Shown here: piece by piece, positions 1 through 5,864 of the stretch
How positions within the stretch are numbered: the first letter of the stretch is position 1
How the letters are laid out: the number at the start of each line of letters is the position of its first letter
DNA from: JAHJFW01 sp964595075
GTDB lineage: Bacteria; Patescibacteriota; Patescibacteriia; 2-12-FULL-60-25
DNA length: 9,117 bases
NCBI GenBank assembly: GCA_964595075.1
Contig: CAZQNT010000037.1
Span: forward strand, 1 to 9,117
Reading direction: 5' to 3'
Notes under the pieces: model-generated
Databases searched by the model: none
What the model was told of the DNA's origin: nothing
The model's input: only the letters and a program-made list of their open reading frames with translations
Program-made: the position numbers and the translations under genes

Positions 1-23
1 CAGGGATGCGGCCCTACGGAGGA

Positions 24-42
24 GGGCGGGACAAGCCCGCCC
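24..42. repeat. REP-like GC-rich hairpin upstream of rpmA
   Basis: A perfect 7-bp stem GGGCGGG (24-30) pairs with CCCGCCC (36-42) around the loop ACAAG. The flanks GCCCTAC (11-17) and CCCCTAC (40-46) resemble the borders of GTAGGGGCGGGCTTGTCCC-type intergenic repeats, which I know as common dispersed elements in bacterial and CPR genomes. It lies in the 5' leader of rpmA, probably in the gap after an rplU gene outside the window. No T-run follows the stem, so it is not a typical intrinsic terminator on this strand. Confidence 0.6.
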
Positions 43-62
43 CTACAATTACCCACAAACAT

Positions 63-344
63 ATGGCACACAAAAAAGCAGGGGGTTCTACAAGTTATGG
101 CCGCGATTCTCAAGGCCAGCGTCTTGGCGTAAAGCTTTACGCCGGGGAATACGCGCGCATCGGAAATATCTTGGTGCGACAACGTGGTTCAAAAATCCGT
201 GCCGGTAAGAACGTAAAAATGGGTTCGGATGATACGCTATACGCTCTCATCGACGGGGTGGTTTCTTATACCGATAAAAAAGTGCGTCGATACACCGGGG
301 CGCTCAAATCAGCCAAGTTTGCGCACGTCAAACCGGCGGCGTAA
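63..344 (+). CDS. rpmA: 50S ribosomal protein L27 (bL27)
   Basis: This 93-aa protein is bL27 of the large ribosomal subunit. In the family its flexible N-terminal arm reaches toward the peptidyl transferase centre and helps position tRNA. The sequence starts MAHKKAGGSTSYGRDSQGQR, the diagnostic L27 N-terminus with the AHKKAGGS arm, and continues with the basic GEYARIGNILVRQRGSKI core and the GSDDTLYALIDGVV strand. Length is within the usual 85-95 residues. The N-terminus begins directly with MAHKK, so no Firmicutes-type prepeptide is seen. An in-frame ATG at position 6 would add 19 non-homologous residues encoded by the upstream repeat, so the ATG at 63 is preferred. No Shine-Dalgarno is visible before it. 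TACAAT (44-49) could be a -10 box, but no -35 fits, and transcription probably comes from an upstream rplU. The gene converges on the Nudix gene and overlaps its 3' end by 17 nt. Confidence 0.97.
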   Translation: MAHKKAGGSTSYGRDSQGQRLGVKLYAGEYARIGNILVRQRGSKIRAGKNVKMGSDDTLYALIDGVVSYTDKKVRRYTGALKSAKFAHVKPAA

Positions 345-879
345 CCGAATTGTTTTTCCTACGAGGTCCTGCGGTAATTCGCAGGGCTTTTGTTAACAGT
401 TGATCGAGATTTCTATATCCGCTCATTTTGAGCGCTTCCTGAATCGGAAACCATCCTCCTTCCGAAATCCCCTCTTGGCCTGAAAATTCTTCTTTCGCAT
501 GAAGCGGCGCCTCGAACAGAAACAGATGAACGGTTTTGTTTATAACCGTCTTATTGCGCCGAAAACTAAACCAAGTTCGTCCGAGAGGAACTACAAAACG
601 CAATCCGGTTAATCCGGTTTCTTCTCGTATTTCGCGTATAGCGGTTTCTGCAAGAGTCTCACCCAATTCCTGATGCCCCTTAGGAAACGTCCATTTGCCG
701 AACGGATCACGAATAAAAAACACCTCCAAACCCTCTTTGGCGCGACGAATAATTATTCCTCCTGCGGAAACCTCGCGTCTTGCGCGGCGATGCGGTTTAT
801 TTTGTCGCCGCAGTGGGTGATGCGACCGTTCCGCCGAGGAGCTCGACGGCTTTGTCGAGTTGTGGATCTCTTCCTGCAT
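328..879 (-). CDS. Nudix hydrolase (Ap4A hydrolase/MutT-like)
   Basis: The product is a 183-aa hydrolase of nucleoside diphosphates linked to another moiety. The Nudix box GX5EX7REUXEEXGU is complete at residues 68-90 (G68, E74, R82-E83, E86-E87, G89-L90), with the Mg-binding glutamates present. The preceding WTFPKG motif and the REVSAGG first strand resemble bis(5'-nucleosyl)-tetraphosphatase-like Nudix proteins, but substrate cannot be fixed from sequence. Residues 1-35 are basic and Ser/Pro-rich and look disordered. They are encoded over the end of the S41 protease gene in another frame, an 83-nt overlap. No ATG, GTG or TTG exists in this frame between the protease stop and the conserved REVSAGG, so a start inside the protease gene is required; ATG 879 with a weak AGAAG site upstream is the best candidate. 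Translational coupling to the protease is likely. The 3' end overlaps rpmA by 17 nt and covers the rpmA terminator, so the C-terminal tail may be poorly constrained. Confidence 0.93.
   Translation of the reverse strand: MQEEIHNSTKPSSSSAERSHHPLRRQNKPHRRARREVSAGGIIIRRAKEGLEVFFIRDPFGKWTFPKGHQELGETLAETAIREIREETGLTGLRFVVPLGRTWFSFRRNKTVINKTVHLFLFEAPLHAKEEFSGQEGISEGGWFPIQEALKMSGYRNLDQLLTKALRITAGPRRKNNSVTPPV
366..394 (+). terminator. Probable intrinsic terminator of rpmA
   Basis: Positions 366-373 (GTCCTGCG) pair with 380-387 (CGCAGGGC), an 8-bp stem with one G-U pair and a six-base loop GTAATT. TTTTGTT (388-394) follows at once. This is a good rho-independent terminator 21 nt after the rpmA stop. 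It lies inside the 3' coding part of the minus-strand Nudix gene, so the same bases also encode that protein's C-terminal tail. Confidence 0.7.
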
Positions 880-2086
880 GAAAGTCTTCTTCTGTTCTTT
901 CTACCACGACATCGGGTTCTATGCCAATACCGTTTATAGACCTGTCTTTCGGAGTTAACCATTCCGCAACGGTAATTTTCGCGGCAGTACCGTCTTGAAG
1001 TTCGGTATAATCCTGAACCGACCCTTTTCCAAAAGTCTTTTCTCCGACAAGTTTCGCCATCCCATAATCCTGAAGCGCTCCGGCTACAATCTCGGATGCG
1101 GACGCGGACCCTTCATTTACCAACACGATCGTAGGAATTCCTTTCAATCGATTTTTACCGGTTCCATGAAACTCATCAACCTTCACGCCTTTTCGCAGTT
1201 CGGTGACAACGACGGCGTCACCGACCCATTCACCCGCTACGGCAGTGGCTCGATCCAGATACCCGCCGGGGTTATTACGCAAATCCAAAACAATTCCTTT
1301 CACTCCTTTAGCCGAAACCTCGTCCGCAGCCGCAGCGAACAAATCCGAAGTGTCTTCGTTAAAATGCGATATTTCTATCAACGCGATATTTCCGTCAAGA
1401 TACTTTGTTCGCACGCTCTTAACTACAATAGTGTCTCTTACTATGGATACGTCAAATTTTTTCGCTTCTTTTCTTTCTTTCCCTTTGTCGTCTTTATTTG
1501 ATGTTATACGTCCAATACTCAATACTACAGTAGTACCTTTATCTCCGCGGATCAAAATTACCGCCTCTTCGACAGACATTCCTTCGGTGGAAGTTCCGTT
1601 CACGAAGAGTATTGCGTCTCCTGCCAAAAGGCCCGCTTTCTCCGCGGGACTTTCCGGCAGTGGAGCTATGATCTGAAGTTGATTTTCTTTTATTCCTATT
1701 TCCGCGCCTATACCCTCGAACTTTCCCTGCAGTGATTTGCTGAACTCTTTCGCAACCACCGGCTCGAAAAACACCGTGTACGGATCGCCAAGCGCCGCCG
1801 TCATTCCGCTCATAGCTCCGTATAGCATCTTTTGTTCGTCCAATGGCTGTTTATAATATTTGGATTTCAACATTGACCAAAGATCCCAAAATTGCTGAAA
1901 CTCAATAGAGTCTGCGACTCCTTTCGGAGACGCATCACCGATTCCAAAAACGTTTAAACTTTTGTTAGAGCCGTCAGCTACGACAGCGACCGCTTTTTCG
2001 CCTGAAGCCGATGAGTGCGCGCCGACCGCGTACGACCCGACGCCGACAATTAGCAAAATTATTATCCAAGTTTTTGAACTTAACAT
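797..2086 (-). CDS. S41 family C-terminal processing peptidase (CtpA/Prc-like)
   Basis: This 429-aa serine protease belongs to the carboxy-terminal processing (tail-specific) S41 family, which trims or degrades envelope proteins. Residues 7-23 (WIIILLIVGVGSYAVGA) form an N-terminal membrane anchor or signal, so it acts outside the membrane. A PDZ domain spans about 113-193 (GKFEGIGAEIG onward), followed by a lysine/glutamate-rich insert (about 197-210) and the core LDLRNNPGG (267-275). By alignment with CtpB and E. coli Tsp, the catalytic Ser-Lys-Gln set is S329 in GSASASE, K354 and Q358 in FGKGSVQ; the 25-residue Ser-Lys spacing matches. The C-terminus DPQLDKAVELL is typical. An upstream TTG (2122) would add 12 residues, but those bases are the -35 box of a good promoter, so ATG 2086 is chosen. 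The protease overlaps the Nudix gene downstream and is divergent from the PEGA gene. Confidence 0.95.
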   Translation of the reverse strand: MLSSKTWIIILLIVGVGSYAVGAHSSASGEKAVAVVADGSNKSLNVFGIGDASPKGVADSIEFQQFWDLWSMLKSKYYKQPLDEQKMLYGAMSGMTAALGDPYTVFFEPVVAKEFSKSLQGKFEGIGAEIGIKENQLQIIAPLPESPAEKAGLLAGDAILFVNGTSTEGMSVEEAVILIRGDKGTTVVLSIGRITSNKDDKGKERKEAKKFDVSIVRDTIVVKSVRTKYLDGNIALIEISHFNEDTSDLFAAAADEVSAKGVKGIVLDLRNNPGGYLDRATAVAGEWVGDAVVVTELRKGVKVDEFHGTGKNRLKGIPTIVLVNEGSASASEIVAGALQDYGMAKLVGEKTFGKGSVQDYTELQDGTAAKITVAEWLTPKDRSINGIGIEPDVVVERTEEDFHAGRDPQLDKAVELLGGTVASPTAATK

Positions 2087-2093
2087 GGATCGG

Positions 2094-2122
2094 ATAATAT
2101 CGGCCTTAACATCACGAGTCAA
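2094..2122 (-). promoter_or_regulatory. Sigma70-like promoter of the S41 protease gene
   Basis: Read on the minus strand, TTGACT (2122-2117) is followed by exactly 17 nt and then TATTAT (2099-2094). These match the -35 and -10 consensus 5/6 each with ideal spacing. The -10 box ends 7 nt before ATG 2086, so transcription should start at about 2087. No Shine-Dalgarno is present. The mRNA would then be leaderless or nearly so. Spacing and boxes are seen directly; promoter activity is inferred. Confidence 0.65.
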
Positions 2123-2148
2123 GCGACCTAATCCCGTTTTCTTTCCAC

Positions 2149-2172
2149 AAGGAGTATGCTAATAATGAGTTT
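2149..2172 (+). promoter_or_regulatory. Start region of the PEGA gene: extended -10 and AAGGAG site
   Basis: TGC-TAATAA (2157-2165) resembles an extended -10 element and would place the transcript start at about 2172, one base before ATG 2173, as in the divergent protease gene. The -35 is weak (TTTTCT, 2137-2142). AAGGAG (2149-2154) is a good Shine-Dalgarno core but lies 18 nt from ATG 2173, too far for normal use. It sits before tiny frames (ATG 2156 or 2165) that end in TGA overlapping the real start as ATGA. Two readings are therefore possible: leaderless start, or coupling to a minicistron. Confidence 0.35.
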
Positions 2173-3462
2173 ATGAAAACGCCTCCGTTTCACCGACGCA
2201 TATTGCCGTGGGTTTTTGCAATAACATTTATCGCCGCGGCTCCGGTGGTCGTATTTTATACCGCCGGTTACCGTTGGAACCCCAAAAAAGAAAAGATTGA
2301 AAGAAACGGGACATTGATTATTGATTCCACTCCTTCGAAAGCCAATATCTTTCTTAACGAGAATAACACCAACGAACGAACTCCCGTGACACTTCAGAAC
2401 GTAACGCCGGGAGTTTATCGAATACGACTTGAAAAAGAAGGTTATCGGTCGTGGGAAAAACGACTGGAGATTTTTCCGGAACGCGTCACATTCGCAAATG
2501 ACATTCTGTTGTGGATAAACGCGGTTCCGGAAGCGCTTGCTTTTGAACCAATAACTCGAGTCGAGTCGGCGCAAAATGGAAGCGCGCTTGCTTTGCTGGA
2601 ACCGCATTCTAGCTCATCGCGTTTAATTGTTTGGCAACCGGATACGGACAGCAAAAGAGCGTACGAAATCCCCGGCGTCATACAAAACGACGCTGTTATT
2701 TCTTGGTCGGACGATTCACGTTCGATCTATGTGGAATCATCCGACGGAGGATGGCTGATTGATACGCGCTCATCTTCGCAACCCCTCCGCGTAAAGCACG
2801 GCTTTTACCGTTGGAACGGAAACGTTCTCGAAGGAATTTCCGAATCATCCATGGTTTCCATTCGCGCGCAAGACGGATCTGTCACTCGTTCCATACTGCC
2901 TTTTGGCGTGCAAGACAAACTCGGCGACATTCAAATTCGTTCTGTTACAGGCACGGAAGATCTTGTTCTATTTAGAAGCGCGAACCAAGACAGAGGACTT
3001 ATTCTTCCTTCCGGAAATTGGAAGATTTATAACGCTGAGAATTCGGAGTTGATTTTGCGCGACGGCAATCGTTGGCTTTCCGTTGACCCTTCTAAATCTT
3101 CTCCGCACATCTCAACAGTTACAGGAGACAAACTGCGACCTTTCGCAAAAAACTCAACCGTAACCTATCTTACCAAATCAAACGGCGAAATCTGGACGTG
3201 GATTCCAAGCGACGAGCCGGATCTCATCTCGCGTGAAAGCGCCGTTGTACAACAAGTCGCGTGGCTTCTTAACGGCAAAAATGTCGCTGTAGCATCGGAA
3301 CAAAAAATTTACATACTAAACATCGACGCCCGCGACGGCAGGATCCGAACACCGATCGCGACTTTCGACGCAATTAAAGATATGGCGACCATAGGAAACA
3401 TCCTCTACGTCGCCGGCACAAAGGACGGTAGGGATACGATCTGGAAAATACCATTGCAGTAA
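2173..3462 (+). CDS. Membrane-anchored PEGA-domain protein with beta-propeller-like region
   Basis: This 429-aa protein has an N-terminal membrane helix at about residues 11-31 (LPWVFAITFIAAAPVVVFYTAG) after a short basic segment, so the rest is predicted to face outside. Residues 46-103 form a PEGA-type beta-sandwich: GTLIIDSTPSKANIFLN, then TPVTLQNVTPGVYRIRLEK and EGYRSWEKRLEI, the usual strand pattern of that domain. The region from about 125 to the end has repeated short strands with VISWSDDSRSIYV-, VAWLLNGKNVAVAS- and MATIGNILYVAGTKDG-like blades, reminiscent of WD40/TolB-type beta-propellers. PEGA proteins are often found in envelope contexts, but no enzymatic role is evident. ATG 2173 is chosen because it opens directly into the anchor helix; no other start is near. 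The gene is divergent from the S41 protease (86-bp gap) and convergent with rmlA. Its 3' side holds the 74-bp inverted repeat. Confidence 0.85.
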   Translation: MKTPPFHRRILPWVFAITFIAAAPVVVFYTAGYRWNPKKEKIERNGTLIIDSTPSKANIFLNENNTNERTPVTLQNVTPGVYRIRLEKEGYRSWEKRLEIFPERVTFANDILLWINAVPEALAFEPITRVESAQNGSALALLEPHSSSSRLIVWQPDTDSKRAYEIPGVIQNDAVISWSDDSRSIYVESSDGGWLIDTRSSSQPLRVKHGFYRWNGNVLEGISESSMVSIRAQDGSVTRSILPFGVQDKLGDIQIRSVTGTEDLVLFRSANQDRGLILPSGNWKIYNAENSELILRDGNRWLSVDPSKSSPHISTVTGDKLRPFAKNSTVTYLTKSNGEIWTWIPSDEPDLISRESAVVQQVAWLLNGKNVAVASEQKIYILNIDARDGRIRTPIATFDAIKDMATIGNILYVAGTKDGRDTIWKIPLQ

Positions 3463-3466
3463 ATGA

Positions 3467-3540
3467 AATAACCCCTCCTAACCTACCCTTGCATTAAAAT
3501 CCTCCACCTTAATTATAAGTGGGAGTTAGAGGGGGTTATT
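3467..3540. repeat. 74-bp imperfect inverted repeat between convergent genes
   Basis: The outer arms are 3467-3490 (AATAACCCCTCCTAACC...) and 3517-3540, whose reverse complement reads AATAACCCCCTCTAACTCCC. The two arms match over most of about 24 bases. A second hairpin is nested inside (3502-3525). The arm sequence belongs to the same repeat family as the units at 5748-5771 and 5821-5864. It occupies nearly all of the space between the stops of the PEGA gene and rmlA, so it is non-coding and probably also acts in transcript termination. Confidence 0.75.
3493..3525 (-). terminator. Probable terminator of the rml operon
   Basis: On the minus strand, CTCCCACTTA (3525-3516), loop TAAT and TAAGGTGGAG (3511-3502) form a 10-bp stem with two mismatched positions. 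It is followed by GATTTTAA, a short T-rich run. It lies 28 nt after the rmlA stop. On the plus strand no T-run follows the hairpin, so for the PEGA gene any termination would rely on the larger inverted repeat. Confidence 0.5.
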
Positions 3541-3552
3541 CCCCGCATTTTC

Positions 3553-4629
3553 TCAAAGCTCAACCACCGAATTATCTCCTATTATCAACTTGTTGCCTCT
3601 CGGTAGCGTGTCCGAACAGGATGTGACTTTTGCGTTTTGTCCGATAATCGCGTCAACGATTCTTCGCCCGCAGGAAATTTCCGCGCCGTCAAATATAATC
3701 GAGTGTTCCACTTCGGCGCCGCAAATACGCACACCGTCTCCGATGGACGTGAACGGACCGACAAACGCGTTCTCCAGATAACAGTTTTCACCGATTGTTA
3801 CCGGACCCCGAACGACGCAACCGGATCCGAACTTCGTTCCTTTTCCAGCTCGAACGTTTCCTTGGAATACGGTGTCCGCGCTTTTTTCTACTTCATTGCC
3901 AAAAGCGTTCGGAAGCAGCCCGTTCAAAATAAGCGCGTTTCCTTCCAACAAATCATCCGGTTTGCCCGTATCTTTCCACCATCCCGTAGTCTCCTCAAAT
4001 CCCACTGACGCGCCGTGTTCGATAAGCCATGTGTGCGCATCGGAGATTTCATACTCTCCGCGCGCTGACGCGCCGATGGAGGAAACGGCATCGAAGATTT
4101 TCGGCGAATAGAAGTATATCCCTGTAACCGCAAAATCACTGGGAGGATGTTCCGGCTTTTCGATCACACGTATAATTTTTCCGTCGCGTATTTCAGGAAC
4201 TCCGAATCTCTGCGGATCCGAAACTTTTGAAAGCGCCAAAAGACAATCGAGTCCGCTATTTTGAAATCTATCTACGAGCGGACGTAGGGAACCGAGCACG
4301 ATGTTGTCTCCGAGATAAAATAGGAACGGTTCTTCGCCAAGATGAGGCCGCGCGTTTTTCACGATGTGAGCCAATCCTTGAGGACCGCCTTCCTGTTCGA
4401 TGTAACGAACAGACACGTCCCATCGCGAGCCGTCTCCTACCGACTTTTGCAAATCGGTTTCGCCCGGGTTTACGTTGATAAAAATATCGCGAATACCGCA
4501 CTCGGCTATTTTTTCGATAGCATGCCAAATCATCGGCTTGTTCGCCAACGGGATCAGGTGCTTGTTTCTAGTGTAGGTGATGGGACGCATTCGCGTTGCG
4601 CGTCCGCCTGCCGTAATAAGCGCTTTCAT
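3553..4629 (-). CDS. rmlA: Glucose-1-phosphate thymidylyltransferase, long (beta-helix) type
   Basis: The enzyme joins dTTP and glucose-1-phosphate to give dTDP-glucose, the first step of dTDP-deoxysugar synthesis in the cytoplasm. The 358-aa length and architecture fit the long RmlA type: a nucleotidyltransferase domain (1 to about 245) and a left-handed beta-helix tail (about 253-335) with hexapeptide-like turns (GTKFGSGCVV, GPVTIGENCYL). Visible motifs are AGGRATRMRPIT (7-18), K23, KPM (31-33), GGPQGLAH (81-88), metal-binding GDN (107-109), EKP (157-159) and WWKDTG (217-222). In the P-loop-like first motif the usual GGxGTR reads GGRATR, Ala11 replacing Gly. A role on another sugar-1-phosphate cannot be excluded, but adjacent rmlB supports dTDP-glucose. 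ATG 4629 lies 14 nt after the rmlB stop, with no clear Shine-Dalgarno, so the two are probably co-transcribed. The gene ends at the repeat/terminator. Confidence 0.93.
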   Translation of the reverse strand: MKALITAGGRATRMRPITYTRNKHLIPLANKPMIWHAIEKIAECGIRDIFINVNPGETDLQKSVGDGSRWDVSVRYIEQEGGPQGLAHIVKNARPHLGEEPFLFYLGDNIVLGSLRPLVDRFQNSGLDCLLALSKVSDPQRFGVPEIRDGKIIRVIEKPEHPPSDFAVTGIYFYSPKIFDAVSSIGASARGEYEISDAHTWLIEHGASVGFEETTGWWKDTGKPDDLLEGNALILNGLLPNAFGNEVEKSADTVFQGNVRAGKGTKFGSGCVVRGPVTIGENCYLENAFVGPFTSIGDGVRICGAEVEHSIIFDGAEISCGRRIVDAIIGQNAKVTSCSDTLPRGNKLIIGDNSVVEL

Positions 4630-4643
4630 GCGAGGTCAAATTA

Positions 4644-5672
4644 TCATGACTGGCTAGGATATGTCACGCCTCGGCCTCCATACTGTTGTTCGTAGTACTC
4701 GCGATATGCTCCGGATTTTATGCGTTTCCACCAATCTTCGTTGGACTTATACCAAGCAATGGTCTTCCTTATTCCATGCAAAAACGGCGTTTCCGGAAAC
4801 CATCCGAGCTCATTTTCCGCTTTGGAAAAATCAATCGCATAACGCAGATCATGTCCCGGTCTATCCGCCACCTGCTGGATTCGATCCTTACCAAAACCCA
4901 TCTCAAAAAGAATGATGTTCGTAAGTTCCATATTCGATCTTTCCGCGCGGCCTCCGAAACAATAAGTCTCCCCTATCTTGCCTCGACGAAGAACCGCGTC
5001 TATACCACGGCAATGATCTTCAACGTACAGCCAATCGCGTACGTTGGCGCCGTCGCCATAGAGAGGAACATTTTTTCCTTCGATAAGATTTGTAATGAAC
5101 AACGGAATGATCTTTTCCGGAAAATGATACGGACCATAGTTGTTGGAACAATTCGAAATGGTAATCGGAAGTCCGTGCGTGTGCCACACCGCGCGAACCA
5201 AGTGATCGGATCCGGCTTTTGACGCACTGTAAGGACTTCGCGGATCGTATGGAGTATCTTCGTTAAACAAACCTCTTGGACCTAGCGAACCGAAGACCTC
5301 GTCTGTTGAAACGTGATGGAAGCGGACGTTGCCTTTTGCGCGACAGGAATCGAGCAGCGTCTGCGTCCCTAAAACATTCGTGCGCACAAAAATTGACGCA
5401 TCAATAATAGATCTATCAACGTGAGATTCGGCGGCAAAATGCACTACCGCGTCCACCGACGCGACAAGAGGATCCACCGCATCTCGATCGCAAATATCTC
5501 CTTTCACAAAAGAAAAACGCGGATCGTGCAATACAGGTTTCAAATTCTCAAAATTGCCTGCGTACGTCAAAGCATCAAGCACGACAACCGAATCCTCGGG
5601 ATGATTACGGAGTACGTGATATACAAAATTCGTGCCTATAAACCCAGCCCCACCGGTTACAAGAAGCTTCAT
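4644..5672 (-). CDS. rmlB: dTDP-glucose 4,6-dehydratase
   Basis: This 342-aa enzyme converts dTDP-glucose to dTDP-4-keto-6-deoxyglucose using tightly bound NAD. It is an extended short-chain dehydrogenase/reductase: NAD-binding TGGAGFIG (6-13), the AGNFENL segment (38-44), FAAESHVDRSI (79-89), the dehydratase-specific TDE triad (T123-D124-E125, in HVSTDEVFGS), and catalytic YSASK (Y148, K152). Later family blocks NNYGPYHFPEKIIPLFI and GDGANVRDWLYVEDHCRGI are intact. Length is typical. It supplies the substrate step after RmlA and precedes it in the operon. RmlC and RmlD are not in the window, so the final sugar (rhamnose or another 6-deoxysugar) is unknown. ATG 5672 begins directly at the first beta strand. 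A possible promoter lies upstream within 50 nt, close to the palindromic repeat region. Confidence 0.97.
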   Translation of the reverse strand: MKLLVTGGAGFIGTNFVYHVLRNHPEDSVVVLDALTYAGNFENLKPVLHDPRFSFVKGDICDRDAVDPLVASVDAVVHFAAESHVDRSIIDASIFVRTNVLGTQTLLDSCRAKGNVRFHHVSTDEVFGSLGPRGLFNEDTPYDPRSPYSASKAGSDHLVRAVWHTHGLPITISNCSNNYGPYHFPEKIIPLFITNLIEGKNVPLYGDGANVRDWLYVEDHCRGIDAVLRRGKIGETYCFGGRAERSNMELTNIILFEMGFGKDRIQQVADRPGHDLRYAIDFSKAENELGWFPETPFLHGIRKTIAWYKSNEDWWKRIKSGAYREYYEQQYGGRGVTYPSQS

Positions 5673-5689
5673 AATATAAGGGGAATCTC

Positions 5690-5718
5690 AACATAATTGT
5701 GACATTTTAACAAGACAA
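5690..5718 (-). promoter_or_regulatory. Candidate promoter of the rmlB-rmlA operon
   Basis: On the minus strand TTGTCT (5718-5713), a 17-nt spacer and TATGTT (5695-5690) give 4/6 matches in each box. Transcription would start near 5683, giving an 11-nt leader before rmlB. No clear Shine-Dalgarno is seen. A TATATT directly before the ATG and TAAAAT further upstream are alternative -10 boxes. The fit is moderate and this is a by-eye call. Confidence 0.35.
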
Positions 5719-5747
5719 TATCCACGTGCCGATTCTCCCTCTTAAGA

Positions 5748-5864
5748 TAAGAGGGAGTTAGAGGGAGTTATGAACCGTGAAGAAATATTATTCCAATTGG
5801 AATCGTATTATTCACTGTTCGTAACTCCTCCTAACCCCTGCCTGCCGGCAGGCAGGTCCTCTTA
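5748..5864. mobile_element. MITE-like imperfect palindrome
   Basis: The left arm TAAGAGGGAGTTAGAGGGAG (5748-5767, continuing TTAT) is inverted against 5821-5864 (GTAACTCCTCCTAACCCC then TCCTCTTA). Between them GAAC (5772-5775) pairs with GTTC (5817-5820) and GTGAA (5777-5781) with TTCAC (5811-5815). The centre is the 14-bp palindrome ATTCCAATTGGAAT (5790-5803). The right arm is interrupted by the separate palindrome at 5837-5856. No transposase is encoded. Calling it a MITE is an inference from the shape; a REP/BIME-type element is the alternative. Confidence 0.5.
5837..5856. repeat. Perfect 20-bp palindrome
   Basis: CCTGCCTGCCGGCAGGCAGG equals its own reverse complement over all 20 bases and also contains a CCTG repeat. 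This is a palindrome I know to recur between genes in CPR genomes. Here it appears to split a TAACTCCTCC-TAACCCC-TCCTCTTA repeat unit, which suggests insertion into a pre-existing repeat. Confidence 0.85.

Noticed and set aside
6..62. Upstream ATG that would add 19 residues to L27
   Set aside because: The extension is encoded by a REP-like hairpin and L27 starts canonically with MAHKKAGG at 63.
995..1676. Overlapping plus-strand ORFs of 168 and 157 aa
   Set aside because: They are antisense to the well-conserved S41 protease and show no recognisable family features.
2128..2681. Minus-strand ORFs of 159 and 79 aa opposite the PEGA gene
   Set aside because: Composition is that of a shadow frame (many Arg, Phe and Ser in no pattern), and the plus-strand frame has a clear anchor and domain.
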